This document shows positions 15,549 to 27,639 of a DNA stretch of 64,000 nucleotides, piece by piece (positions within the stretch are counted from its first letter, which is position 1; each line of letters begins with the position of its first letter). The DNA is taken from NCBI RefSeq assembly GCF_001856665.1, contig NZ_CP017781.1, forward strand, positions 620,001 through 684,000, written 5' to 3'. Both the position numbers and the translations under genes were made by a program. Source of the stretch: Rhodobacter xanthinilyticus (GTDB lineage: Bacteria; Pseudomonadota; Alphaproteobacteria; Rhodobacterales; Rhodobacteraceae). The notes under the pieces were generated by a model. That model was not told the DNA's origin, did no database searches, and saw nothing but the letters and a program-made list of their open reading frames with translations.

Positions 15549-15824
15549 TTCAGTCTCCATTCTTTCAGGCTTTTCAGCCGGTTATGATGTCCGAGCGGGT
15601 TCGTTCGCTCTGTGGGGATGGAGATATATCCGTTCGTCAGCGCTGAAAACTGCCGCAAAATGCCAACAGTTGTGCAAATTTGCGGTGTAACGCTTTCGTC
15701 AGCCGCCCTTGGCGCGCCGGCACAGCCCTCTAGACGCGCGTGCCGCGGCGCGCTCGCCCCTTCCCTCGCGGGCGGCTTTCCCCTATCTAGCGGGTAACCC
15801 GAAATACCCCGAAAGGTGCGCGAA

Positions 15825-17480
<1,656 letters not shown>

Positions 17481-17487
17481 GGTCAGG

Positions 17488-17513
17488 GGGGCGCCGCAGG
17501 GCGCCCCTTTTTC
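17488..17513 (+). terminator. Intrinsic terminator of ettA
   Basis: GGGGCGCC-GCAG-GGCGCCCC followed by TTTTTC, 8 bp after the stop codon. Confidence 0.88.
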
Positions 17514-17522
17514 TTGTCAGAG

Positions 17523-17870
17523 TTAGGGGTCCAAGAGCCGATTCCGTTCAAGGGCGCGCGTGACGGCTTGCGTGACCCTCGAGATCTCCGCGCAGCGCCG
17601 GTCCAACGCCTGTTGGGTCATCAGCCCCTCTTGGCACGCCTCCAACATGTTCTGCAGACACTCCTGAACCGGAGCGCAAAGCACACAATAGGCCCCGCCA
17701 AAGACGAGATCGAGCGGGCGCTCCCACTCCCCGCCTGAGTAGATCGCGGGATTGTTCTGCGCATGCATTGGGTCCGTGACCGATACCGCGCGCGGGCTGA
17801 CGGCGACATCCAGCCACGCGGAGAGCTCTTGCCGCGACAATTTTACTTCAATTCTGCCTTTAAAAGTCAT
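17523..17870 (-). CDS. Small conserved-looking protein of unknown function
   Basis: A 115-residue cytoplasmic protein starting MTFKGRIEVKLSRQELSAWL. The region FGGAYCVLCAPVQECLQNML contains three cysteines, and the C-terminus is helical (ALDRRCAEISRVTQAVTRAL). No family was recognised. The start at 17870 was chosen because the frame upstream runs through the tRNA-Leu gene and its terminator. GC content is somewhat lower than in neighbouring genes. It may be a real orphan gene, but coding evidence is only moderate. Confidence 0.55.
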   Translation of the reverse strand: MTFKGRIEVKLSRQELSAWLDVAVSPRAVSVTDPMHAQNNPAIYSGGEWERPLDLVFGGAYCVLCAPVQECLQNMLEACQEGLMTQQALDRRCAEISRVTQAVTRALERNRLLDP

Positions 17871-17890
17871 CTCAAACACCTGATCAAAAG

Positions 17891-17912
17891 AAAAAACCGC
17901 CCAAGGGCGGTT
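17891..17912 (-). terminator. Terminator of tRNA-Leu
   Basis: The minus strand reads AACCGCCC-TT-GGGCGGTTTTTT, 60 bp after the tRNA 3' end. Confidence 0.85.
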
Positions 17913-17971
17913 CGCGCGTCTTGCGCTGATCCATAGCTGGGGGCCGGGCCCCGCGATTTCAAGGGGCGCTC

Positions 17972-18055
17972 TGGTGGCGGCGGCGGGACTCGAACCCGCA
18001 CTCCAGAGGGAAGGCGATTTTAAGTCGCCGGTGTCTACCATTCCACCACGCCGCC
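17972..18055 (-). tRNA. tRNA-Leu (anticodon UAA)
   Basis: An 84-nt tRNA with encoded CCA. The acceptor stem GGCGGCG pairs with CGCCGCC, followed by discriminator A and CCA. The anticodon arm is GGCGA-CTTAAAA-TCGCC (anticodon TAA), with a long class II variable arm and T-arm GCGGG-TTCGAGT-CCCGC. All features fit leucine. It reads codons UUA/UUG, which are rare in this GC-rich genome. Confidence 0.95.
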
Positions 18056-18096
18056 ACGGGGCAAGGCTTACCCCGCGGCGCAGGCCTTGAAAAGCC

Positions 18097-18873
18097 TCAG
18101 CGGCCCTCGAACTTCGGCGCGCGCTTCTCGAGGAAGGCCTGCACCCCCTCGCGGAAATCGCGCGTCACGCCGAGCTGACCCTGCAGCTCCGCCTCGCGGT
18201 CGAGCTGCTCGGAAAGCGTCGCGGAATAGCTCTCGCGCAGCGCGGCCTTCACCGCCCCATAAGCCGCCGTCGGCCCCTTGGCCAGATGCGCCGCCCGCGC
18301 GCGCCAATGGTGCTCGAAATCGACATCGGGCACCGCCTCCCAGATCATCCCCCAGGACACCGCCTTCTCCGCGCTCACCGGTTCGGCAAAGAGCGCCATC
18401 CCCATCGCGCGCGCGAACCCCGCCTGGCGCGGCAGCCAATAGGTGCCGCCCGCATCCGGCATCAGCCCGATCCGCGTGAAAGCCTGCAAGAACACCGCCG
18501 ATTGCGCCGCGATCACCACATCGGCCGCGAGCGCAAGGTTCGCCCCAGCCCCCGCCGCCGCGCCATTCACCGCCGAGATCACCGGCACCGGGCAAGAATA
18601 GATCGCCTTCAGAACCGGCTCATATTCCTCGCGCAGCACCCGCTCGAGCCCGAGCCCCGCCACCGCCGCGCCATCGCCGAGATCCTGCCCCGAGCAAAAC
18701 GCCCGCCCCGCGCCGGTCAGCACGATCACCCGCGCCTCATCCGCCGCGCGCTTGAGCGCCTCGAGCAGCTCGACCCGCATCTGCGTGTTGAGCGCATTCA
18801 TCACCTCGGGGCGGTTGAGCGTGATCACCGCCATCCCCTCCGAAACCTCGTATCGGATCGCCTGATAGGGCAT
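18097..18873 (-). CDS. Enoyl-CoA hydratase/isomerase, PaaG-like
   Basis: A 258-residue crotonase-family enzyme. The acyl-CoA oxyanion-hole motifs are AFCSGQDLGD and SAVNGAAAGAGANLALAADVV; MPDAGGTYWLPRQAG is typical of PaaG, the 1,2-epoxyphenylacetyl-CoA isomerase of phenylacetate degradation. No other paa genes are nearby, so a general enoyl-CoA hydratase/isomerase role remains possible. The start at ATG 18873 has GGGAGGA upstream; the longer frame to 18945 lacks support. Confidence 0.82.
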   Translation of the reverse strand: MPYQAIRYEVSEGMAVITLNRPEVMNALNTQMRVELLEALKRAADEARVIVLTGAGRAFCSGQDLGDGAAVAGLGLERVLREEYEPVLKAIYSCPVPVISAVNGAAAGAGANLALAADVVIAAQSAVFLQAFTRIGLMPDAGGTYWLPRQAGFARAMGMALFAEPVSAEKAVSWGMIWEAVPDVDFEHHWRARAAHLAKGPTAAYGAVKAALRESYSATLSEQLDREAELQGQLGVTRDFREGVQAFLEKRAPKFEGR

Positions 18874-19001
18874 TGGCTCCTCCCTTGCCTGTGCACCACA
18901 AGATGCCGCGCCCGCGCCCGCGCGAAAAGCCAAACCCTGCGTCACGCCGCCCCGTCCGCGCGCCTCCGCTGCGGCTTCTTCTTGGCAAAAATACGCAATC
19001 T

Positions 19002-19463
19002 TCAGCTTTTCATAAGCTCGTCGATCCGCGCCTTTTCCTCCTCGGAGAGCGCCTCGACCGGCGCCTCGCTGCCCGTGCGCCGCCCGCGCAGATAGACAAA
19101 CGCCCCGCCCAGCGCGATCAGCAAAACCGCCGGCCCCGCATAATAGAGGATCAGGTTCGCGCCGGTCTTCTCCGGCTCGAAAAGCACATATTCGCCATAG
19201 CGGTCGGTGATGTAATCGAGCACCTCGCTGTCGCTGTCGCCCGCGACGAGCCGCTCGCGCACCAGAACCCGCAGATCGCGCGAGACCTCGGCGTTCGATT
19301 CGTCGATGTTCTCGCCCTGACAGACCGGGCAGCGCAGCACCTGGCTGATCACCCGCGCGCGTTTCTCGAGCGCGGCATCGGGCAGCACCTCATCGGGCTG
19401 CACCGCAAAGGCCGGCAGGACCGACAGCGCCAGGACGGAACTCAGAAGCAGGGTCTTCAGCAT
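19002..19463 (-). CDS. ccmH: Cytochrome c biogenesis protein CcmH (Ccl2 type)
   Basis: A 153-residue membrane-anchored periplasmic thiol protein of the system I cytochrome c maturation machinery. It has a signal peptide (MLKTLLLSSVLALSVLPAFA), the redox motif LRCPVCQ (two cysteines that reduce apocytochrome c), a conserved YGEYVLFEP region and one C-terminal membrane helix (NLILYYAGPAVLLIALGGAF). It lies 3 bp after ccmF, with which it forms the haem ligation complex. Confidence 0.93.
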   Translation of the reverse strand: MLKTLLLSSVLALSVLPAFAVQPDEVLPDAALEKRARVISQVLRCPVCQGENIDESNAEVSRDLRVLVRERLVAGDSDSEVLDYITDRYGEYVLFEPEKTGANLILYYAGPAVLLIALGGAFVYLRGRRTGSEAPVEALSEEEKARIDELMKS

Positions 19464-19466
19464 GGC

Positions 19467-21428
19467 TCACTCCGCCGGGGTTGCGGCCAGAGGGGCCGAT
19501 TTGCGCGCCCCGGCCGCCACGCGGTAGCGCCGGTCAGAGAGGCTCAAAAGCCCGCCAAACGCCATCATCAGACAGCCCGCCCAGATCCAGTTGGCGAAAG
19601 GCTTGATATAGGTGCGCACCGCCCAGCCGCCGCCGTCCTGCGGATCGCCGATCACCAGATAGATGTCGCGCAGGAAGCCGTTGTCGATATCGGCCTCGGT
19701 GGTCGGCATCGCCTGCACCGGGTAGGCGCGCTTTTCCGGGTGCAGCGTGGTGATCAGCCGCCCGTCCTGCTCGACGCGCAGCGTCGCGGTATGCGAGGTA
19801 TAGTTCGGGCCCTCGACCTCCTCGACCTTGTCGAGGGTGATCTGATAGCCCGCAACCACGAAGGGCTGGCCGATCTGCGCCACGCGGATATCCTCGACCT
19901 GACCCGCCATCAAAAGCCCGATCCCGGTGAACACGATGCCGAGCCCCGAATGCGCGGCGGCCTTGCCCCAATCGGCGCGCGGCAGACGCATCAGCCGCGC
20001 AGCCTTGCGCCCGGCGCGCACCCAAAGATCGGCCATCGCGCCGAAGATGATCCAGGAGCCGAGCCCCGTCGCCACCATCGCAAGGAGCGTCCGCCCCGTC
20101 TCGAGCGACCACGCAAGCCCCGCACAGGCGAGCGCCAGCACGAAAGCCGGCGCCAGCGGGCGCACGAGCTTGCCCAGCCGCGCGCGTTTCCATGGCATCA
20201 TCGCGCCCAGGGGCAGCACGATCGCCAGCGCGATCATGAAGGGCGTGAAGGCCTTTTCAAAGAACGGCGCGCCGACCGAGAGCTTGCGCCCCCAGGCCAT
20301 TTCCGCCACCAGCGGCCAGACCGTGCCGACGAAGACGACAAGCGCCGAGACCGCGAGCAGGATGTTGTTGATCACCAGCGCCGTCTCGCGCGAGACCATC
20401 GAGAACACGCCCTTGGCCTGCATCTCGCTCGCCCGCGCGGCGTAAAGGGTGAGCGCGCCGCCGACGAAGAAGGCGAGGATGCCGAGGATGAACACCCCGC
20501 GCTCGGGGTCGTTGGCGAAGCTGTGGACCGAGGTGATGACGCCTGAGCGCACGATGAACGTGCCGATCAGCGAGAAGCCGAAGGCCATGATCGCGAGGAG
20601 AATCGTCCAGCTCTTCAGCGCCTCGCGTTTCTCCACCACGATCGCGGAATGCAGGAGCGCCGCCGCCAGCAGCCAGGGCATGAAGGAGGCGTTCTCGACC
20701 GGATCCCAGAACCAGAAGCCGCCCCAGCCGAGCTCGTAATAGGCCCACCACGAGCCCAGCGCGATGCCGATCGTCAGGAAGATCCAGGCGGCGAGCGTCC
20801 AGGGCCGCACCCAGCGCGCCCAGGCGGCATCGACCCGCCCCTCGATCAGCGCGGCCACCGCGAAGGAAAACGCCATCGAGAGCCCGACATAGCCGAGATA
20901 GAGGAAGGGCGGATGGAAGGCGAGGCCCGGGTCTTGCAGGAGCGGGTTGAGATCGCGGCCGTTGAACGGCGCCTCGGGCAGGCGCAGAAACGGGTTCGAG
21001 GTGAACAGGATGAAGCCGAGGAAGGCCACCCCGATCCAGGCCTGAACCGCCAGCACCCGCGCCTTGAGCCGCGGCGGCAGCGCGCCGCCAAACCAGGCCG
21101 CCGCCGCCCCGAAGAGCGCCAGCGTCAGCACCCACAGCAGCATCGAGCCCTCATGGTTGCCCCAGACGCCGGAGATTTTATAGAGCATCGGCTTGTCGGT
21201 ATGGGAGTTCTCATAGACCAGCCGCAGCGAGAAATCCGAGGTCACGAAGCCATGCGTCAGCGCCCCGAAGGCGAGCGCGATCAGCAGAAACTGCGCCGAG
21301 GCCGCGGGCTCGGCCACGGCCATCCAGCCCGACCAGTTCTTCTGGGCCCCGATGAGGGGAACGAGTGCCTGCACGATCGCAACGCAAAAGGCGAGGATCA
21401 GGGCAAAGTGGCCGAGCTCAGCAATCAT
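19467..21428 (-). CDS. ccmF: Haem lyase CcmF (Ccl1)
   Basis: A 653-residue polytopic membrane protein that attaches haem from CcmE to apocytochrome c. It contains the tryptophan-rich haem-binding WWD-type region GWGGFWFWDPVENASFMPWL, conserved KISGVWGNHEGSMLLWVL, and many hydrophobic segments over the whole length. It is the first gene of a ccmF-ccmH unit on the minus strand, divergent from the LacI-type regulator gene at 21619. Confidence 0.94.
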   Translation of the reverse strand: MIAELGHFALILAFCVAIVQALVPLIGAQKNWSGWMAVAEPAASAQFLLIALAFGALTHGFVTSDFSLRLVYENSHTDKPMLYKISGVWGNHEGSMLLWVLTLALFGAAAAWFGGALPPRLKARVLAVQAWIGVAFLGFILFTSNPFLRLPEAPFNGRDLNPLLQDPGLAFHPPFLYLGYVGLSMAFSFAVAALIEGRVDAAWARWVRPWTLAAWIFLTIGIALGSWWAYYELGWGGFWFWDPVENASFMPWLLAAALLHSAIVVEKREALKSWTILLAIMAFGFSLIGTFIVRSGVITSVHSFANDPERGVFILGILAFFVGGALTLYAARASEMQAKGVFSMVSRETALVINNILLAVSALVVFVGTVWPLVAEMAWGRKLSVGAPFFEKAFTPFMIALAIVLPLGAMMPWKRARLGKLVRPLAPAFVLALACAGLAWSLETGRTLLAMVATGLGSWIIFGAMADLWVRAGRKAARLMRLPRADWGKAAAHSGLGIVFTGIGLLMAGQVEDIRVAQIGQPFVVAGYQITLDKVEEVEGPNYTSHTATLRVEQDGRLITTLHPEKRAYPVQAMPTTEADIDNGFLRDIYLVIGDPQDGGGWAVRTYIKPFANWIWAGCLMMAFGGLLSLSDRRYRVAAGARKSAPLAATPAE

Positions 21429-21561
21429 GGGAACCTCCTGTTCGCGCGGGCGATCATAGAGGCCCCGCGCCCCGGGGCCAAGGAGGATGCGCGCGATTGT
21501 CGCGCCGGCGCGGGCACGATCTGGTTATCGGGCCCCTCGGGCGGCGCAAGAAAAGGTCGCA

Positions 21562-21585
21562 TTTGAAATTTTCGCGCGGTAAGAT
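21562..21585. promoter_or_regulatory. LacI-type operator in front of its own regulator gene
   Basis: TTTGAAATTTTCGCGCGGTA followed by AGAT. The core TTTTCGCGCGGTAA is an imperfect palindrome with a central CGCGCG. It closely matches the site at 22651-22674 before smoE. It overlaps a possible -35 (TTGAAA, 21563-21568) of the regulator gene, which suits autorepression. Confidence 0.65.
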
Positions 21586-21618
21586 GATGTAAAGTGAGGG
21601 GAAAGATCGGGGGAAGCG

Positions 21619-22644
21619 ATGGGAACCACCAAGGTCCGCAACATGGAAGAATTCGCCGCCCGCGTCGGCATTTCCCGCCCGACGGTCTCGAAATATTTCA
21701 ACGACCCGGAGAGCGTGCGGCCCTCGACGCGGGCGCGCATCGAGAAGGCGCTCGAGCGCTATGACTATCGCCCGAATATCTTCGCGGTGAACCAGAACCG
21801 CAAGCTGACGAAGAATGTCGGCATCGTGGTGCCCTATCTGGCCGACCCGTTTTTCGCCGAACTGGCGCGCAAGGCCGAGCAGCATTGCATCGCGGCGGGC
21901 TATCGGCCGACGCTGTTCAGCGCGCATGGCTCGCGGGCTTTGGAGAACGAGATCCTCGAGACGCTGCGGGCGATGAAGCCGGCCGGGGTGTTGCTCGCGC
22001 CGCTCGGGCGCGGCTCGGATCGCGCCGCGATCGAGAGCTTTTGCCGCGACGTGCCGACGGTGCTGTTCGACAATGCGCCCGCCGATCTCGGTCTCGCCTT
22101 CGTCGGCTCGGACAACCGCCAATTCGCGATGCTGATCGTCGATTATCTCTGCCGGACCGGCGAACCGCCTTGTTTTTTCGAGATGAAAAACCCCGCCAAC
22201 CCGAACGCGAACCGCCGGCGGCTGGGCTATATCCAGGCGATGGAGCGCTTCGGCCAGGAGCCGCGGGTCGTGCAGGTCGAGGGCGAGGGCTGGTCCTTCG
22301 AGGAGATCGGCCGGCGCGGCGGGCTCAAGGCGCTCGCCGCGGGGCAGTTCACCACCAACACCGTCCTGTGCTCGAACGACCGGCTCGCGATCGGCTTTCT
22401 GACCGCCTGTTATGAGAGCAAGATTCAGGTCGGGCGCGATTCGGGCAGTCGGATCCGGGTCGCCGGGCAGGACGATCACCCGTTCTCGCGCTACACCTGC
22501 CCGCCGCTGACCACCATCGCGCAGGATTACGACGCGATCTCGCGCTCGGCGGCGGAGATCCTGTTCCGGGCCATCGAAGGTGCTGAAAAGCCTCGCGAAA
22601 CGCTGCTCTTCGAGGGGCGGTTGGTGATGCGCGACTCTGCGTGA
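21619..22644 (+). CDS. LacI family transcriptional regulator of the polyol operon
   Basis: A 341-residue LacI/GalR regulator. The N-terminal helix-turn-helix is MEEFAARVGISRPTVSKYFN, the hinge is ALERYDYRPNIFAVNQNRKL, and a periplasmic-binding-protein-like sensor follows (NVGIVVPYLADPFFAELARK; VLCSNDRLAIGFL). It is transcribed in the same direction as and immediately before the smoEFGK operon, 106 bp upstream of smoE, so a polyol ligand is likely. Two matching palindromes, one at each promoter, support specific control of both units. Whether it represses only or also activates cannot be told. Confidence 0.9.
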   Translation: MGTTKVRNMEEFAARVGISRPTVSKYFNDPESVRPSTRARIEKALERYDYRPNIFAVNQNRKLTKNVGIVVPYLADPFFAELARKAEQHCIAAGYRPTLFSAHGSRALENEILETLRAMKPAGVLLAPLGRGSDRAAIESFCRDVPTVLFDNAPADLGLAFVGSDNRQFAMLIVDYLCRTGEPPCFFEMKNPANPNANRRRLGYIQAMERFGQEPRVVQVEGEGWSFEEIGRRGGLKALAAGQFTTNTVLCSNDRLAIGFLTACYESKIQVGRDSGSRIRVAGQDDHPFSRYTCPPLTTIAQDYDAISRSAAEILFRAIEGAEKPRETLLFEGRLVMRDSA

Positions 22645-22650
22645 GTCACG

Positions 22651-22708
22651 TTTAAAATTTCCGCGCGTAAAAATACAATTGACGGCGCGCCCGATTACCT
22701 CCTAGGTT
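22651..22708 (+). promoter_or_regulatory. Operator plus promoter of the smo polyol operon
   Basis: The operator TTTAAAATTTCCGCGCGTAA with following AAAT (22651-22674) contains TTTCCGCGCGTAAA, 12 of 14 positions palindromic. It ends 4 bp before TTGACG (22679-22684), 18-bp spacer, TAGGTT (22703-22708). smoE starts 42 bp further on, with GGGAGGAAAGAG as RBS. Confidence 0.65.
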
Positions 22709-22750
22709 TTGCGTTGAGGAGACATACATCAACGTCTTGGGAGGAAAGAG

Positions 22751-24055
22751 ATGTATCTGAAGAACGCATTTCGTGCGGCGACGGCGCTCACGCTGATCAC
22801 CGCCGGCGCGGCGCAGGCCGAAAAGATCACCGTCGCGACCGTCAACAACGGCGACATGATCCGGATGCAGGGCTACACGGCCGAATTCACCAAAGCGACC
22901 GGCATCGAGGTCGAATGGGTCACGCTCGAGGAAAACGTCCTGCGCGAGCGGGTTACGACCGATATCACCACCAAGGGCGGCCAGTTCGACATCATGACGA
23001 TCGGCATGTACGAGACGCCGATCTGGGGCAAGAACGGCTGGCTGGTGCCGCTCAACGACCTCTCGGCGGAGTATGACGCGGCCGATATCCTGCCGGCGAT
23101 GGCGGGCGGGCTTTCCTATGACGGCACGCTTTATGCCGCGCCCTTCTACGGCGAAAGCTCGATGATCATGTATCGCGCCGACCTGATGGAGAAGGCGGGG
23201 CTCACCATGCCTGAGAGCCCGACCTGGGAGTTCATCCGCGAGGCCGCGGCCAAGATGACCGACCGCGGCGCGGATGTGAACGGCATCTGTCTGCGCGGCA
23301 AGGCGGGCTGGGGCGAGGGCGGCGCCTTCATCACCGCGATGGCCAATTCCTTTGGCGCGCGCTGGTTCGACATGGAGTGGAAAGCGCAGTTCGACACCCC
23401 GCAATGGGCCGAAACGATCAACTTCTTCAAGGGGATGATGGATGCCTCGGGGCCGCAGGGTTACGCCACCAACGGCTTCAACGAGAACCTGTCGCTCTTC
23501 CAGCAGGGCAAATGCGGCATGTGGATCGACGCGACGGTCGCGGCCTCTTTCGTGACCAACCCGAAGGAATCGACCGTGGCCGACCATGTGGGCTTCGCGC
23601 TCGCGCCGCATAAGGAGGGCGTGGAGAAGAACGGCAACTGGCTCTGGGCCTGGGCGCTGGCGATCCCGGCGGGCACGCAAAAGGCCGATGCCGCCAAGCA
23701 GTTCATCGAATGGGCCACCTCGAAGGGCTATATCGAGCAGGTCGCGGCGAAAGAGGGCTGGGCCAATGTGCCGCCCGGCGCGCGCAGCTCGCTTTATGAA
23801 AACCCCGAATACATGAAGGTGCCCTTCGCGAAGATGACGCTCGAGTCGATCCTGACGGCCGACCCGGCGCACCCGACCGTCGAGCCGGTGCCCTATGTCG
23901 GCGTGCAATTCGCCGCGATCCCCGAATTTGCCGGGATCGCGACCGAGGTCAGCCAGGAATTCGCCGCCGCCTATGCCGGGCAGCAATCGGTGGAGGAGGC
24001 CCTGGCCAAGGCCCAGGCGCTGACCACCGACGCGATGGAAGCCGCGGGCTACTGA
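22751..24055 (+). CDS. smoE: Sorbitol/mannitol ABC transporter substrate-binding protein
   Basis: A 434-residue periplasmic solute-binding protein (family 1 extracellular binding protein) for sugar alcohols. The signal peptide is MYLKNAFRAATALTLITAGA ending AQA; the mature protein begins EKITVATVNNGDMIRMQG. Typical binding-protein features include FDIMTIGMYETPIWGKNGWL and GYATNGFNENLSLFQQGKCG. It is first in a seven-gene polyol operon. A hairpin after it probably raises its mRNA level above that of the permease genes. Confidence 0.92.
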   Translation: MYLKNAFRAATALTLITAGAAQAEKITVATVNNGDMIRMQGYTAEFTKATGIEVEWVTLEENVLRERVTTDITTKGGQFDIMTIGMYETPIWGKNGWLVPLNDLSAEYDAADILPAMAGGLSYDGTLYAAPFYGESSMIMYRADLMEKAGLTMPESPTWEFIREAAAKMTDRGADVNGICLRGKAGWGEGGAFITAMANSFGARWFDMEWKAQFDTPQWAETINFFKGMMDASGPQGYATNGFNENLSLFQQGKCGMWIDATVAASFVTNPKESTVADHVGFALAPHKEGVEKNGNWLWAWALAIPAGTQKADAAKQFIEWATSKGYIEQVAAKEGWANVPPGARSSLYENPEYMKVPFAKMTLESILTADPAHPTVEPVPYVGVQFAAIPEFAGIATEVSQEFAAAYAGQQSVEEALAKAQALTTDAMEAAGY

Positions 24056-24065
24056 GCCCCAAGGC

Positions 24066-24088
24066 GGGGGGCGCCGCGCGCGCCCCCC
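24066..24088 (+). promoter_or_regulatory. Intercistronic hairpin after smoE
   Basis: GGGGGGCGC-CGCGC-GCGCCCCCC forms a 9-bp all-GC stem 11 bp after the smoE stop, without a U-run. Such structures between binding-protein and permease genes stabilise the upstream mRNA, as in malE-malF. The role is inferred. Confidence 0.65.
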
Positions 24089-24133
24089 GATCCGACCGCC
24101 CCGACCCGACAGCCCCGTCCAGGAGCCTTCGCC

Positions 24134-25003
24134 ATGGCCACCCAACATTCCCGCTCCGCCGCCCGTCTGATGATGGCGCCGGCCGTCACGTTGCTGCTGG
24201 GCTGGATGCTCGTGCCGCTCGTGATGACGCTCTACTTCTCCTTCCGCAAATACCTGCCGCTGCGCCCCGATGTCGCGCAAGATTGGGTGGGCTTCGACAA
24301 TTACATCCGCTTCGTCACCTCGGATGCCTTCTGGCCGGCGGTGCAGGTGACGCTGATCATCGTCGGCGGCGTGCTCGCGATCACGCTGATCCTCGGCGTC
24401 GGGCTCGCGCTGATCCTCGATCAGCCGATGTGGGGGCAGGGCGCGGTGCGGGTGCTGGTGATCGCGCCCTTCTTCGTGATGCCCACCGTCTCGGCGCTTC
24501 TGTGGAAGAACATGTTCATGGACCCGGTGAACGGCTTTTTCGCCCATGTGCTGCGCGCGCTCGGCCTCGCGCCGATCGAATTCCTCAGCCAGCATTCGCT
24601 CGGCTCGATCATCACCATCGTCTCGTGGGAGTGGCTGCCCTTCGCGACGCTGATCCTGCTCACCGCGATCCAGTCGCTCGATCAGGAACAGCTCGAAGCC
24701 GCCGAGATGGATGGCGCGCGCTGGCCCTCGCGGTTCGTCCATATCATCTTGCCGCATCTGAGCCGCGCGATGACCGTCGTGCTCTTGATCCAGACGATTT
24801 TCCTGTTGGGCATCTTCGCCGAGATCTTCGTCACCACGCAGGGCTCCTTCGGCTCGAAGACGCTGACCTATCTGATCTACCAGCGCGTGCTGGAGAGCCA
24901 GAATGTCGGCCTCGGCTCGGCCGGCGGCGTCTATGCGATCATCCTCGCCAATATCGTCGCGATGTTCCTGATGCGCATCGTCGGCAAGAACCTCGACGCC
25001 TGA
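24134..25003 (+). CDS. smoF: Polyol ABC transporter permease SmoF
   Basis: A 289-residue inner-membrane permease with six hydrophobic segments. The cytoplasmic EAA loop that contacts SmoK reads EQLEAAEMDGARWPSRFVHIILPHL. It starts MATQHSRSAARLMMAPAVTL, with AGGAGCC upstream. It works with SmoG as a heterodimeric channel for sorbitol or mannitol. Confidence 0.92.
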   Translation: MATQHSRSAARLMMAPAVTLLLGWMLVPLVMTLYFSFRKYLPLRPDVAQDWVGFDNYIRFVTSDAFWPAVQVTLIIVGGVLAITLILGVGLALILDQPMWGQGAVRVLVIAPFFVMPTVSALLWKNMFMDPVNGFFAHVLRALGLAPIEFLSQHSLGSIITIVSWEWLPFATLILLTAIQSLDQEQLEAAEMDGARWPSRFVHIILPHLSRAMTVVLLIQTIFLLGIFAEIFVTTQGSFGSKTLTYLIYQRVLESQNVGLGSAGGVYAIILANIVAMFLMRIVGKNLDA

Positions 25004-25012
25004 GGAGAGACC

Positions 25013-25843
25013 ATGGCCCGCGCTGTCACCCCCCGCCGCAAGGCTCTCAACACGCTGATCGCCTGGACGATCGGGCTGATCCTCTTCTTCCCGATCCTGT
25101 GGATCTTCATCCTGTCGTTCAAATCCGAGGGCGCCGCGATCCTCTCCCCGCTCGAGGTGCTGCGCGCGCCCTGGACGCTCGAGAGCTATCAGATCGTGCA
25201 GGGCCGCTCGGATTACTTCGGCCATTTCACCAATTCGGTGGTGATCTCGCTCGGCTCGACGCTGCTGGGCCTTCTGGTCGCGGTGCCGGCGGCCTGGGCG
25301 ATGGCCTTCGTGCCCTCGGCGCGCACCAAAGACATCCTGATGTGGATGCTCTCGACCAAGATGCTGCCGGCGGTGGGGGTGCTCTACCCGATCTATCTGA
25401 TGTTCATCAGCCTGCACCTGCTCGATACCCGCATCGGCCTCGTGATCGTGCTGATGCTGATCAACCTGCCGATCATCATCTGGATGCTCTACACCTATTT
25501 CCGCGAGATCCCCGGCGAGATCCTCGAGGCCGCGCGGATGGATGGCGCGGGCCTGCGCGAGGAGGTGCTCCATGTGCTCACCCCGATGGCGCTGCCCGGG
25601 CTCGCCTCGACGGTGCTTCTCAACGTCATCCTCGCCTGGAACGAGGCCTTCTGGACGCTCAAGCTCACCGCCGCCAAGGCCGGGCCGCTGACCGCCTTCA
25701 TCGCCTCCTATTCCTCGCCCGAGGGGCTCTTCTACGCAAAACTTTCGGCGGCTTCCGTGATGGCGATCGCGCCGATCCTCGTCATGGGCTGGTTCAGCCA
25801 GAAACAACTCGTCCGCGGCCTGACCTTCGGCGCGGTGAAATAA
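25013..25843 (+). CDS. smoG: Polyol ABC transporter permease SmoG
   Basis: A 276-residue second permease of the MalG type. The EAA loop is [20 protein letters not shown] followed by VLTPMALPG. Six membrane segments are visible, the last near [20 protein letters not shown]. It starts 9 bp after smoF, with GAGGAGA as RBS. Confidence 0.92.
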   Translation: MARAVTPRRKALNTLIAWTIGLILFFPILWIFILSFKSEGAAILSPLEVLRAPWTLESYQIVQGRSDYFGHFTNSVVISLGSTLLGLLVAVPAAWAMAFVPSARTKDILMWMLSTKMLPAVGVLYPIYLMFISLHLLDTRIGLVIVLMLINLPIIIWMLYTYFREIPGEILEAARMDGAGLREEVLHVLTPMALPGLASTVLLNVILAWNEAFWTLKLTAAKAGPLTAFIASYSSPEGLFYAKLSAASVMAIAPILVMGWFSQKQLVRGLTFGAVK

Positions 25844-25853
25844 AGGAACCGAG

Positions 25854-26854
<1,001 letters not shown>

Positions 26855-26858
<4 letters not shown>

Positions 26859-27628
26859 GGCGGCTTGCGGGAAAAACCGCCCTGATCACCGGGGCTGCGC
26901 GCGGCATCGGGCGCGATTTCGCGCGCGCCTATCTGGCCGAGGGCGCGCGCGTCGCGCTCGCCGATATCGACATCGCCCGCGCGCGCCAGAGCGCCGCCGA
27001 GCTCGGCCCCGGCGCGGTCGCGATCGAGATGGATGTGACGCGCGAGGCGAGCATCGCCGCCGCCGTCGCCGAGGCCGAGGCCACGCTCGGCGGCATTGAC
27101 ATCTTGATCAACAACGCCGCGATCTTCACCGCCGCCCCGATCGTCGAGATCACCCGCGCCGATTTCGAGCGCGTCTTCGCGATCAATGTCGCGGGCACGT
27201 TCTTCACCCTGCAAGCGGTCGCGCGGGGCATGATCGCGCGCGGGCAGGGCGGCAAGATCATCAACATGGCGAGCCAGGCCGGCCGGCGCGGCGAGGCGCT
27301 CGTCGCCGCCTATTGCGCCACCAAGGCCGCGGTGATCAGCCTGACCCAATCGGCCGGGCTCGACCTGATCCGCCACGGCATCAACGTCAACGCGATCGCG
27401 CCGGGCGTGGTCGAGGGCGAGCATTGGGACGGCGTCGACGCCTTCTTCGCGAAATATGAAAACAAGCCGCTTGGCCAGAAGAAGCGCGAGGTCGGCGCAG
27501 GCGTGCCCTTCGGCCGGATGGGCCGCCCCGCCGATCTCACCGGCATGGCGATTTTCCTCGCGACGGCGGAGGCCGATTACATCGTCGCGCAGACCTACAA
27601 CGTGGACGGCGGACAATGGATGAGCTGA
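26855..27628 (+). CDS. smoS: Sorbitol dehydrogenase (short-chain, SmoS)
   Basis: A 257-residue short-chain dehydrogenase that oxidises D-sorbitol to D-fructose with NAD+ (and galactitol in the Rhodobacter enzyme). The cofactor motif is [14 protein letters not shown] follows, and the catalytic Ser-Tyr-Lys set is [20 protein letters not shown]. The C-terminus [17 protein letters not shown] is nearly the same as that of the known Rhodobacter sphaeroides SmoS. The ATG at 26855 overlaps the smoK stop. Confidence 0.95.
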
Positions 27629-27639
27629 GGATGAGCCCG

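Noticed and set aside
17871-18041. N-terminal extension of the small protein gene at 17523-17870
   Set aside because: It would run through tRNA-Leu and its terminator.
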